Positions 19,542 through 27,246 are shown, numbered from the stretch's first letter. The stretch: DNA of 64,000 nt from Paenibacillus pinistramenti (GCF_005869875.1 NZ_VAWG01000003.1:1-64000), one strand, 5' to 3'. Numbers and translations are program-made. The notes: a model not told the origin generated them from the sequence alone.

Positions 19542-22368
19542 ATGCCTCCACCTCCAGCAGGGTCTTCAACAGTTCCTCGTTACCGGCAGATTGCCGTTTG
19601 AAGGCCATCCACTCCGAATGGGGGCCGCATACCGCGTTGTAATCGCACCAGCCGCACATTTTTTTGTTATGGGTCGGAACATAAATGCCTTTCTTCTGCG
19701 ACTCCAGCAGCTGTCCAAGGATGGTTACTACATCATCTCTCCGGTTCTGTGTCCGCCGGACGTATTCTCCTCTTCCCCGCTCTGTAGGAAAATAATATTC
19801 CGCCTCCGTAACCCGAGCCTCAGGATCGATCCCCGTGTCCCGCAGCCACTGCTCGACTGCCATCGAATACAGAGCATGCTGCAATTGGGAACCGCCGCTG
19901 AAATATTCGGATTCCTTGTACTTGCTTGTGCTGCCCGTTTTATAATCAATAATCCGGTATTCATGCGGTCCAATCCGGTCTACCCGGTCAACGAACCCTT
20001 TTAGTCTGAAGCGGATGCCGCCCGGCAGTTGAAGTTCCATCGGCTCTCCATTCGGTGCTGCCAATTCTAGTTCAAATAAATAGGGCTGGTCGGTCTTCAG
20101 CACTTCATGGCGGTAGAAGATGTCCACATCACGGCGGAGCTCCCCGCATTCTTTGGCGAATACATGAGGATTAGGCGCAGGAATGAAGTGCACCGTCTCT
20201 TCAATTACCGCTTCTGCGATTTCATTCAGCCGGTTTTGATCATGTGCAGCCGGCTGTGCCCCTTGAGCGGTAACCTCCTCCAAATATCTTCTAAAAATAT
20301 CATGGAGCAGGGAGCCTCTTTCACTTGCCTGCAGCCACCTGGCCGGATCATACTGCGGGATTTCTTTCGGACGAAGCTTGAGCAGGTAGTAGAAATAATA
20401 GTGCAGCCCGCAGGATGCGTATTTTTCGAGCTGAGTAACGCTAACAAAATGGCGGTCCTGCGGCTCCTCTTGCTCGGCATGAATATAGAAGGAGCCGGCG
20501 TTCGGGACCCAGCCATCATAGGCCGAAAGCTGCTCTCCTGCACGGAGCCGCTGGGCCCGCAGCCCGTCTGCGAGAGAAGGATAGCTCTGCAGGATGAGCT
20601 GCTGGGCAGATTGCACAGCTGAATTCACGATATTCATCACCCTGACAGGCTCTCCCAGCTCCTGCTCTAATGCTCCAAAATCCAGGGCAGGTTCGGCGGA
20701 CCGGAGCCGCAGCATCTGCAGCATTTCAAAAGCCGGCCCCTGGCTCTTCTGCTCCCCGGGATCATAAGAGGAATAACTGAGCCAGATCTCGCCCCGAATA
20801 AGCGACAGCCTGGATTCACGCTCATTCCTGATTTGCTTCGCACGATCGGATTTAGGAATCAAGGAAGTGGAAACGGCCCGCTTCTCTTGATCCAGAAGGA
20901 GCGGATCCTGCGCCGCGGAAATACTCCATGCCCGCTCATCCATACCGGCAATCCAGGTATGCTTTCTGCCGCTCCAGCCCCCATTTTGTAAAGAAGTAAC
21001 ATGGATCGCCCCTGGCTGCGGTGCCGGGGACAAATGAATGCGAATCTCGCTGAGCATCTCTTTGACATATTGGACCGCCAGGTTCACCGGGAGTTGTTCC
21101 CCCAGGCTGGGGCTGCATCTGCCCGCCATCTCCTGAAGAGCCGCAGACACGGCGGCGTCCTCCGGAGAAGAGATGACGGCAATATTTTTGATGAAATCCG
21201 CTAACCATTTAAGCAGCAACAGCGGGTTCCACTCCTTCTGTCCGGGCAGCCCGTCAAACCAAGCTGAAAAATACCTGCTCAGGACAGCTCCCTGTTCCCG
21301 GTCCTGCTCCTGCAGCCTTTCCGGCCTGAAAGCAGCCAGGTACCGTTCCCTCCCCCATCCAATTCCGGACTTCTCAAGCAGCCGGATCCAATCACTTCTG
21401 CTCCATCTCTCATCCTGGAAAGACAGGCAGCCGTGTCTCAGCAGTTCCGTCAGCTTGGCGACAGGGAATCCCTCTGTAATCCAATCCAGTATGCCTGCAG
21501 CTGCTCTTCCCGCTGAACAGAAGACCAGGGGCAGTCCACTTGAGAAAGTGCACGGGATTCCAAGTTTCTCGGCATGGGAGAAGACAATCGGGGCGTAATG
21601 CTCATAATCTGACAGCATGATTTCTGTATGGTCCAGCGCTCCGGAATCTGATACGATTCTGCGGAACCCTTCCCGGATTTCAGCTAAGCTCCCGGCTGCC
21701 CGGAACATTGAGAAGGAATTCGCCAGATAATCCTTATCCAAATTAAAAGGAGCACCCGCTTCCATCAGGCAAAGCCGTTCCCCCGCCAGCCTCTCCAGCA
21801 TGAGCCGCTCGATTCGGGACCAGCCTGCCCAGCTGAAGGCCAGGTACCGGGTATCTTCTTCTTTCCCATTCACATATTCAATCAATCCGGCAAAATCCGT
21901 CAGCTTATGTTCGGCGAGATAAGACTCATATAAGGCAAGCAGCCTTTGCAGGTACTCGCCCTTACTGAGGTTCGTGAAATGCTCGGCCTTCACATCCTTA
22001 GCTTGGATACCTGCCAGCCGCATCTCCATAAGCGTATGGTGGACACTTCTGACAATGCCAAGCTTCAGCATGGAATCCGTTATGTAGCTCACCTGATCTT
22101 TTTCAGTCAGCTGTTTCATGAGGTAACGCACAACCCATAAGGACTGCATCTCATCCAGCAGAGTGATTTGTTTGCGGAACATCTCTAATTTGGCATGTTT
22201 GGTGACCAGTCCGCGAAGCGTCTGGACTTCCACATGGAATACAGCACCGTACCGTCTGCACATCTGTTCGAGAAGCTGAGTCCCCTGCGCATATGAGTCT
22301 GCCAATAGGATCTTGGGAGCCAGCGGAGTCTCCATGATTTCTTGATACAGCCGATCGATCAGATTCAC
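19534..22368 (-). CDS. AddB-like PD-(D/E)XK nuclease (iron-sulfur type)
   Basis: About 944 residues, the architecture of AddB: an inactivated helicase-like N-terminal half without a clear Walker A and a C-terminal RecB-type nuclease. The nuclease core is GFVDRVDRIGPHEYRIIDYKTG near 785-807. Four cysteines match the AddB iron-sulfur staple: one in KYASCGLHYYFYY near 652, and three in the C-terminal MCGWCDYNAVCG (C-x2-C-x5-C) near 903-912. A TTG at 22386 keeps the frame open, but the GTG at 22368 has AGGAGGT 5 nt upstream and is the better start. It is the first gene of the long minus-strand defence transcript, preceded by three 9-bp direct repeats. Confidence 0.85.
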   Translation of the reverse strand: MNLIDRLYQEIMETPLAPKILLADSYAQGTQLLEQMCRRYGAVFHVEVQTLRGLVTKHAKLEMFRKQITLLDEMQSLWVVRYLMKQLTEKDQVSYITDSMLKLGIVRSVHHTLMEMRLAGIQAKDVKAEHFTNLSKGEYLQRLLALYESYLAEHKLTDFAGLIEYVNGKEEDTRYLAFSWAGWSRIERLMLERLAGERLCLMEAGAPFNLDKDYLANSFSMFRAAGSLAEIREGFRRIVSDSGALDHTEIMLSDYEHYAPIVFSHAEKLGIPCTFSSGLPLVFCSAGRAAAGILDWITEGFPVAKLTELLRHGCLSFQDERWSRSDWIRLLEKSGIGWGRERYLAAFRPERLQEQDREQGAVLSRYFSAWFDGLPGQKEWNPLLLLKWLADFIKNIAVISSPEDAAVSAALQEMAGRCSPSLGEQLPVNLAVQYVKEMLSEIRIHLSPAPQPGAIHVTSLQNGGWSGRKHTWIAGMDERAWSISAAQDPLLLDQEKRAVSTSLIPKSDRAKQIRNERESRLSLIRGEIWLSYSSYDPGEQKSQGPAFEMLQMLRLRSAEPALDFGALEQELGEPVRVMNIVNSAVQSAQQLILQSYPSLADGLRAQRLRAGEQLSAYDGWVPNAGSFYIHAEQEEPQDRHFVSVTQLEKYASCGLHYYFYYLLKLRPKEIPQYDPARWLQASERGSLLHDIFRRYLEEVTAQGAQPAAHDQNRLNEIAEAVIEETVHFIPAPNPHVFAKECGELRRDVDIFYRHEVLKTDQPYLFELELAAPNGEPMELQLPGGIRFRLKGFVDRVDRIGPHEYRIIDYKTGSTSKYKESEYFSGGSQLQHALYSMAVEQWLRDTGIDPEARVTEAEYYFPTERGRGEYVRRTQNRRDDVVTILGQLLESQKKGIYVPTHNKKMCGWCDYNAVCGPHSEWMAFKRQSAGNEELLKTLLEVEAFD

Positions 22369-22385
22369 GTAAAGACCTCCTCGCA

Positions 22386-22412
22386 AAATAATTCAAATAG
22401 TTCAAATAGTTC
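22386..22412 (-). repeat. Three tandem 9-bp repeats before the AddB-like gene
   Basis: On the minus strand the unit GAACTATTT occurs twice and GAATTATTT once, head to tail with no gap, directly in front of the ribosome binding site of the first island gene. Iteron-like placement suggests an operator or a phase-variable leader. No clear -35/-10 pair is seen. Confidence 0.6.
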
Positions 22413-22435
22413 GATATGCCTATATTCGCCCTATC

Positions 22436-22476
22436 AAAGCCTCTTCCCTTCCATTATCCGGAATTGAAGAGGCTTT
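22436..22476 (-). terminator. Terminator after the membrane protein gene
   Basis: AAAGCCTCTTC (22436-22446) pairs with GAAGAGGCTTT (22466-22476) around a 19-nt loop. It lies between the gene ending at 22522 and the AddB-like gene, separating the island transcript from its upstream neighbour. It could work in both directions. Confidence 0.6.
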
Positions 22477-22521
22477 TGATCTTAGTTTAAGGATGAATTC
22501 GGCCGGCTGCCGGCACTAAGC

Positions 22522-23322
22522 TTAAAATTTATTAGTTACAAGTGCGAGCTGATCCGTTTGACCGCCCAGCTTGTTCTCGACCGTTACAAGTCCCACAGGG
22601 TAAGCGACCACTGTTATCTGATCTCCCACCTGAATTTCGCCGCTGTCTGACATACTGAAAATGTCTAAAATCGTTCCATCCGGAGCCTCGCCTACAATTT
22701 CGGATTTAACGTAACTGTCTCCATCTGGCGGATAATCCTGAACGATCGCAACATCAACCGTAAACTCGATGGCTTTGCCGTAATAATTCCAAGGCGCTTT
22801 AAACACCAATCCTGCATTAACGGTTGCAGGGGTAACTGCTGTGTCCCCCATTGCTTCCAGCATTTGAAAGGCTAACTGGGGATTCCCATTATTCATAGCA
22901 TCCATTTCAGACTTATCCCAGTCAGGGTGCATTGCCTGTTCGAGTGCTGCCGCCTTCTCTTCCTCTGCCTTCTTGGCCGCTTCCGCTGCTTTCGCAGCTT
23001 TCTCAGCAGCCTCGGCCTTTTCCTTCTCCTCTTTCTTCTGCTCAGCTTCGGCTTTTGCGGCCTCTTCTGCTTTCGCATCAGCGGATGCTGCATTGGAGGA
23101 GTCTTCTTCTGACAGCTTCCTGCTTATTGCATCAGCAGCCTCTGTTTTGGGATCACTGGGAGCGATGACTGCAATCAGAACCAATAATAAGAGCGCTCCG
23201 GCAGCGAACATCCAGCGTTTTACGCGGCGTTTAAATAGGTTATCGAACATCTTGGGATAGATCAGGCCCGCAATGGACGCAAAGAATAAGAAAGTAAAAA
23301 TAACGATTAATAAGGGTGCCAT
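22522..23322 (-). CDS. Hypothetical membrane protein with Ala/Glu/Lys-rich coiled coil
   Basis: 266 residues, no recognised family. Two hydrophobic helices span about 3-21 and 39-55 (PLLIVIFTFLFFASIAGLI and MFAAGALLLLVLIAVIA). A long low-complexity Ala-Glu-Lys segment at about 75-135 is a predicted coiled coil. The C-terminal domain (about 150-266) begins with NGNPQLAFQMLEAMGDTAVTP and looks like a small beta-rich fold. Topology suggests membrane anchoring with the soluble domain on one side. It is downstream of the VWA gene in the same direction with a 42-nt gap, so they may share a transcript. Confidence 0.7.
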   Translation of the reverse strand: MAPLLIVIFTFLFFASIAGLIYPKMFDNLFKRRVKRWMFAAGALLLLVLIAVIAPSDPKTEAADAISRKLSEEDSSNAASADAKAEEAAKAEAEQKKEEKEKAEAAEKAAKAAEAAKKAEEEKAAALEQAMHPDWDKSEMDAMNNGNPQLAFQMLEAMGDTAVTPATVNAGLVFKAPWNYYGKAIEFTVDVAIVQDYPPDGDSYVKSEIVGEAPDGTILDIFSMSDSGEIQVGDQITVVAYPVGLVTVENKLGGQTDQLALVTNKF

Positions 23323-23364
23323 GGGTACTACCTCTCTTCGTTTAAATTAAGCTAACCGCGCTTC

Positions 23365-24612
23365 CTACGACTTCCGCTTCATCCTGCGGTATTTCTCCTG
23401 ATTCAGCTCTTTCCTCTTCCTGCTCGAATACTCGAAGTTATCTAAGTGCGTATAAAGCTTGGCTGATTCCTCCGCCAGCATGGGACTGTTCATCACCACG
23501 GACATGAGCAGCAGTTCATCCGCCTGGATTTTGAGCAGGTGCTTTCCCTCTTCCGTATTGCCGGTGTCGAAAGCCTTTATAGCCTCTTCAATGACTTTAG
23601 CTGACTTTGTTACCCCGACCTGCTGCTCCACCTCTGCGCTGCCCGGTTCGTTCAAGAGACTAATATCCGTCGTAAAGGAGGCAGATACCTCCATGCTGAA
23701 GCTGCACGCAGCCGCACTCTCCGTCACGTCGATATAATCCCAGCTTAACTGCAGTACCTGGTGTTCGCCTGCGGCGCGCGGGTCAAAGGACAATTCAACC
23801 AGAAGAGTCTTCACTTCGTTATGATAGATGTCGCCCATTTGGATAAGGCTTTGCTCCCCATTCCCCTCTGACGGATACCCGTAAATCCCAACGATTTGAG
23901 TGCCCTCAGAAGGGCTGCAGGTGAGCTTAATATTCTGAGCAGCCACCGATAACAATCCTTCAAGCTCCTGCTCAAAAACTCCGGGAATCCCGTCTGCCTT
24001 GTCAATATAATAAAAATTGCCCCCGCCATGCTCGGCGATGCCCTCCATCAGCTCTTCATCAAAACCGTCCCCAACCCCTATGGTGCTGATCCCGATCCCG
24101 GATGAACGGTATTCCTTGGCGATTGCATTAAGCTGGCTGCGGTCTGTAATACCTGTATTGGCATGGCCGTCCGACAGTAAAATCACCCGGTTAATTCTTC
24201 CCTCCTGCCGGTTCCTGAGGACGTGCTGCGCTCCTTCAGCCAGCCCTCCGCTTAGATTCGTCGTACCTCCAGCCTGGATGGATTCAATATGCTGCTTAAT
24301 TAAGTCCTTATTTAACACCGCCGAAGGGGGAATCACGGTTTGAACATGGTCGTCAAAAGCCACAAGACTCAGCAGGTCAGATCCATTCATTTGTTCTGCG
24401 ACAAATTGGCATGCCTTCTTGCTGTACATGAGAGGGTCCCCTGACATCGAACCGCTCCGGTCAAGCACCACAGACAAATTGATTGGCGAGCGGGCGTGGC
24501 CCTTGTCTTTCCCGCTTCCCTGGAGCTCGATCAGCAAATAGGCGCTTTCTGCCCCGCCGGCCGGATAATACCCCTTGTTCCATGCATAGTTAAACGATAT
24601 AACCTGGTTCAC
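23365..24612 (-). CDS. VWA domain-containing protein
   Basis: 415 residues with a von Willebrand factor A domain at about 40-215. The MIDAS motif is SVVLDRSGSMSGDPL, with the distal threonine in AGGTTNLSGG and the aspartate in LLSDGHANTGITD. The C-terminal half is beta-rich and ends in a basic helix (SSRKRKELNQEKYRRMKRKS). No signal peptide is evident, so it is probably cytosolic. VWA proteins bind partners through a metal ion. The GTG start has AAGGAGGGAAAG upstream. It stands between a membrane protein gene and a WYL regulator. Confidence 0.85.
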   Translation of the reverse strand: MNQVISFNYAWNKGYYPAGGAESAYLLIELQGSGKDKGHARSPINLSVVLDRSGSMSGDPLMYSKKACQFVAEQMNGSDLLSLVAFDDHVQTVIPPSAVLNKDLIKQHIESIQAGGTTNLSGGLAEGAQHVLRNRQEGRINRVILLSDGHANTGITDRSQLNAIAKEYRSSGIGISTIGVGDGFDEELMEGIAEHGGGNFYYIDKADGIPGVFEQELEGLLSVAAQNIKLTCSPSEGTQIVGIYGYPSEGNGEQSLIQMGDIYHNEVKTLLVELSFDPRAAGEHQVLQLSWDYIDVTESAAACSFSMEVSASFTTDISLLNEPGSAEVEQQVGVTKSAKVIEEAIKAFDTGNTEEGKHLLKIQADELLLMSVVMNSPMLAEESAKLYTHLDNFEYSSRKRKELNQEKYRRMKRKS

Positions 24613-24710
24613 TTTGCACTTTCCCTCCTTTGTCTCTCTTTGAATACAATCTTAAAGTGTCTTTTGGGCATCTGTTTGTCAGCGAATGAATGTTCGGCAT
24701 AAAATTTGGC

Positions 24711-24748
24711 AAAAAAAATAACCCCCGCTTCCTGGAAGCGGAGGTTAT
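24711..24748 (-). terminator. Terminator of the WYL regulator gene
   Basis: A 14-bp-class stem built from ATAACCTCCGCTTCC and its near-perfect complement is followed on the minus strand by eight T. It ends the gene at 24776 and separates it from the VWA gene. Confidence 0.85.
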
Positions 24749-24775
24749 ACCTGCTGACTCAACCATTATTGACAC

Positions 24776-25726
24776 CTATTGATACATGTTTACCCACTGC
24801 AGCAGCTGCTCTTTAAGGTTATCCCTTACAGCCTTGGGCTCAAGAATTTCTGCCGACGGGCCGTATTGAAGGATCCATTTCAGGAACTCTTTCTCGTTGT
24901 TTACGGTTACTTCAAAGATGAGGCTTCCGTCCTTCTGATCCTTCATCCGGGGATGAACAAACAGCTCTTCTTCCTTGATGTAACGGGCAACTTCCGGGTC
25001 AAACCGGACCCGGAAGGTCGTGTTCTTCTCTCCACGGTCGATAGACCAGGTATTTTTCAAATACTGCTTGATATTAAAATTGCCTTTATCGAAGGATTCA
25101 TTCGTAAGCTCAACGTTCTGGAAGCGGCTGATCCGGAAGGTCCGGATTCCCTGTTTGACATGGCAGTAGCCGACTAGATAAAACCGCTGGTCGCGGGGGA
25201 TCAGATAATAAGGATCGATCTTCCGTTCCGTTGTCTCATTTCTATACTGGGTGTGATAAACCGCGTCTATCGTTCTCTGTTCCAAAATGGCCTGAATAAT
25301 CGGCTGCAGAAAATTCGGACTTTCCTTGCGGTAAGCAGGAGAACCCATCTGGATAATTCCCGCTATATCTTCGATAATATTATTCTGCGTGGACTTCTCC
25401 TTGCGGTGCGTCCCCATCACCTTATCGTAGGCCGTATCAAACCCCGGTGGAAGCTTCTCCTTATCCAGCATGGAAGGCAGCAGAGAAAAGACCAGCGCCT
25501 CCTGCTCTGTAAAGTTAAGCGGATACAAGAAAAATCTGCCCATAAACCGGTACCCGGTACCCCGGCCTTCCCTGGACACTGGGGCAATCAGCTCCAAAAT
25601 ATCCATATCCCTGTAGATCGTGCGGATATTCACGTCACATTTAAACGCCAGATCCTTTGCCGAAATCCCCGGGTTCGCCTGAATCGCATTAATGATGTTA
25701 AAAATCCGAATCACTTTGTCGATCAT
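24776..25726 (-). CDS. YafY-like HTH/WYL-domain transcriptional regulator
   Basis: 316 residues. An N-terminal winged HTH (about 1-60: LAFKCDVNIRTIYRDMDIL) is followed by a WYL domain at about 140-215 (IDAVYHTQYRNETTERKIDPYYLIPRDQRFYLVGYC) and a WCX-type C-terminal extension. WYL domains sense ligands such as nucleic acids or nucleotides in several defence and DNA-damage regulators. ATG behind GAGGGGATT. Two tandem 17-bp repeats lie immediately upstream and are a candidate self-operator. Confidence 0.9.
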   Translation of the reverse strand: MIDKVIRIFNIINAIQANPGISAKDLAFKCDVNIRTIYRDMDILELIAPVSREGRGTGYRFMGRFFLYPLNFTEQEALVFSLLPSMLDKEKLPPGFDTAYDKVMGTHRKEKSTQNNIIEDIAGIIQMGSPAYRKESPNFLQPIIQAILEQRTIDAVYHTQYRNETTERKIDPYYLIPRDQRFYLVGYCHVKQGIRTFRISRFQNVELTNESFDKGNFNIKQYLKNTWSIDRGEKNTTFRVRFDPEVARYIKEEELFVHPRMKDQKDGSLIFEVTVNNEKEFLKWILQYGPSAEILEPKAVRDNLKEQLLQWVNMYQ

Positions 25727-25750
25727 TTCAATCCCCTCAAGTTACATGTA

Positions 25751-25784
25751 TAGGTAATTTATAGATATAGGTAATTTATAGATT
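25751..25784 (-). repeat. Tandem 17-bp repeats upstream of the WYL regulator
   Basis: TAGGTAATTTATAGATA (25751-25767) is followed directly by TAGGTAATTTATAGATT (25768-25784), differing at one position. The pair is 25-58 bp before the regulator start, where its promoter should be, so it is a candidate operator for autoregulation. Confidence 0.6.
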
Positions 25785-25884
25785 TATCGTAGCATAGCTG
25801 GAAGAATCTATAAAGACATTTAATAGGAATGACTTAACGGCTAAAAGGGCGGTTGGCAACCATCTCCGAAAGGAGGTGATGCCA

Positions 25885-25929
25885 GTGATCGAAGTTAAAG
25901 ATGCACTATATGCCAGGTCGAGAACATGA
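25885..25929 (+). pseudogene. Remnant of a small holin-like/type I toxin gene
   Basis: A very strong ribosome binding site (GAAAGGAGGTGATGCC) precedes GTG and the peptide VIEVKDALYARSRT, which then stops. The leader, the ribosome binding site and the first eight residues look like the short membrane toxins annotated as putative holin-like toxins in Bacillus and Paenibacillus, whose hydrophobic helix should follow ALY. Here the helix is missing, apparently through an internal deletion. The assignment rests on remembered family appearance, not on a search. Confidence 0.45.
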
Positions 25930-25954
25930 TCTTATTACCGCCAACTAAAGATAC

Positions 25955-26251
25955 CTAGCAATCCTCTACAACTTCAATTAGTTCCTTTAGCTGTTCGATG
26001 CTTTGCCCTAAGGCAAGGGAGTAGTATCGCTGAGTCCCTTTTTGCTCTATGGTGACTAGTGAGGTGTCCCGCAGGATTTTGAGATGATGGGAAATCGCGG
26101 GCCGGGACAAGTTTGAGTGCTGGGCAATCTCATTTACGCTGAGCGGCTCTTTATCGGCGAGGAGAATAATGATGTCCTGCCTCGCTGGATCGCTTAATGC
26201 TGTGAATAGAGGGATACAGGACCTGAATACGTCAATTGCTTGTCTGCTCAT
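25955..26251 (-). CDS. ArsR-family transcriptional regulator
   Basis: 98 residues with the ArsR/SmtB winged helix: IPLFTALSDPARQDIIILLADKEPLSVNEIAQHSNLSRPAISHHLKILRD, then the wing RYYSL. No metal-binding cysteine pair is seen in the ELCVCDL position, so it probably senses something other than metals. The ATG at 26251 follows GCAGGAG; an in-frame TTG at 26269 is less likely. It is coupled to the SDR gene, whose stop codon ends 1 nt before this start. It probably represses its own operon. Confidence 0.9.
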   Translation of the reverse strand: MSRQAIDVFRSCIPLFTALSDPARQDIIILLADKEPLSVNEIAQHSNLSRPAISHHLKILRDTSLVTIEQKGTQRYYSLALGQSIEQLKELIEVVEDC

Positions 26252-26252
26252 T

Positions 26253-27017
26253 TTATTTTTCTCCTGCAATGTACTTTGCAGCTTTAGCTGAAAGGCTTCT
26301 TGGCAAAAATTTTGCAGCGATTGTCCCTGCCTTGTTCAGACTGCCTGTCACTACAACCCGCTGTCCCCTCAGTAATGCTTTATAGCCCTGTTTTGCAACT
26401 GCGGCGGAATCCATTGCCCGGCTGAACATTTTCGTATTTTCCACACTGGCGGTTTCTCCAAATTTCGTTCTGGTTGGTCCAGGACATAGAGTTGTCACCG
26501 TTACGCCCGTTCCTTTCAATTCTTCTACAAGCGCCTCAGAAAAAGAAAGGACGAATGCTTTGGTCGCATAATAGACCGCCATTAAGGGTCCTGGCTGGAA
26601 GGCCGCCGTACTGGCCACGTTCATGATTTGTCCGCTTCTGCGAAGCTTCATTTGCGGCAGAAAGTAATGAGTCAGCTCGGTCAGAGCGGTGATATTTACC
26701 TGAATCATTTCCGTTTGTTTGGTTATGCTTAATTCGTCAAACTTTCCCATAAGGCCAAAGCCTGCATTGTTAACGAGCACATCGACTGTAATCCCTTTAG
26801 CCTGAAGTTCATCGAACACTTCTTTGGCAGCTCCCGGAATGCTCAAATCCTTTCGGATTACCGTAACTTTTAATTGAGGATATTGCTGTTGGATTTCATG
26901 AAGCTTGTCTCCGTTTCGCGCAGCCAGCACGAGATTGTATTGGTCAGCAGCGAACAATTTCACAAAATCATACCCCAGTCCGCTTGTTGCTCCAGTAATC
27001 AGAACCGTTTTATTCAC
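26253..27017 (-). CDS. SDR-family NAD(P)-dependent oxidoreductase
   Basis: About 254 residues of a classical short-chain dehydrogenase. The cofactor motif TGATSGLG is near residue 8, NNAGFGLMG near 85, the catalytic serine in ASTAAFQPG, and YxxxK in VYYATKAFVLSF near 150. The C-terminal segment (KAGTIAAKFLPRSLSAKAAKYIAG) resembles the membrane-facing tail of DltE/YdfG-like members. The GTG at 27017 sits behind AAAGGAGGG, preferred over an in-frame ATG at 27056. It forms an operon with the ArsR regulator, with a promoter at 27073-27101. Confidence 0.9.
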   Translation of the reverse strand: MNKTVLITGATSGLGYDFVKLFAADQYNLVLAARNGDKLHEIQQQYPQLKVTVIRKDLSIPGAAKEVFDELQAKGITVDVLVNNAGFGLMGKFDELSITKQTEMIQVNITALTELTHYFLPQMKLRRSGQIMNVASTAAFQPGPLMAVYYATKAFVLSFSEALVEELKGTGVTVTTLCPGPTRTKFGETASVENTKMFSRAMDSAAVAKQGYKALLRGQRVVVTGSLNKAGTIAAKFLPRSLSAKAAKYIAGEK

Positions 27018-27038
27018 AATAAGCCCTCCTTTTGTTTT

Positions 27039-27054
27039 GTTTATATACTTAAAC
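27039..27054 (-). promoter_or_regulatory. Candidate ArsR operator (dyad) in the SDR-ArsR leader
   Basis: GTTTATATACTTAAAC is an imperfect dyad (GTTTA...TAAAC arms) about 12-27 nt downstream of the predicted transcription start. This is a usual place for an autorepressing ArsR site. Inference only. Confidence 0.35.
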
Positions 27055-27072
27055 ATTTAAACCTACAAACCT

Positions 27073-27101
27073 ATTGTAACCGGAATTTATAATGCTATCA
27101 A
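27073..27101 (-). promoter_or_regulatory. SigA-type promoter of the SDR-ArsR operon
   Basis: On the minus strand TTGATA (27096-27101), a 17-nt spacer and TACAAT (27073-27078) give a predicted start near 27066, about 50 nt before the SDR start codon. Confidence 0.6.
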
Positions 27102-27102
27102 T

Positions 27103-27150
27103 TAGAGTGCCATTTGCTGGAGGGCCTAGAGTCCCATTTGCTGGAGGGCC
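27103..27150. repeat. Two tandem 24-bp direct repeats
   Basis: Copies at 27103-27126 and 27127-27150 differ at one position (G/C at the seventh base). Each ends in GCTGGAGGGCC, and the second runs into a GC-rich hairpin (GCCGCTTTGCGCGGC). They lie between the divergent SDR operon promoter and the quinone oxidoreductase gene. Function unknown; possibly a dispersed intergenic repeat. Confidence 0.6.
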
Positions 27151-27192
27151 GCTTTGCGCGGCGTGCCGGAATTCCTTTTCAATCAGTTATCT

Positions 27193-27205
27193 TATACAAT
27201 GTATA
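27193..27205 (+). promoter_or_regulatory. Perfect 13-bp palindrome before the quinone oxidoreductase gene
   Basis: TATACAATGTATA is an exact dyad 42-54 bp upstream of the ATG at 27247, overlapping the likely -35 area. It is a candidate operator for a small redox-type regulator; none is encoded next to it except the ArsR protein. Confidence 0.35.
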
Positions 27206-27246
27206 GAACAGTGGTAAAATAACGAACAGTAATCGAGGTAAAAGAG

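Noticed and set aside
5624-22368. Assignment of the island to DISARM or BREX
   Set aside because: No DUF1998 (DrmB), no PglZ, no BrxC/BrxL-like gene; only the SNF2/PLD helicase resembles a DISARM part.
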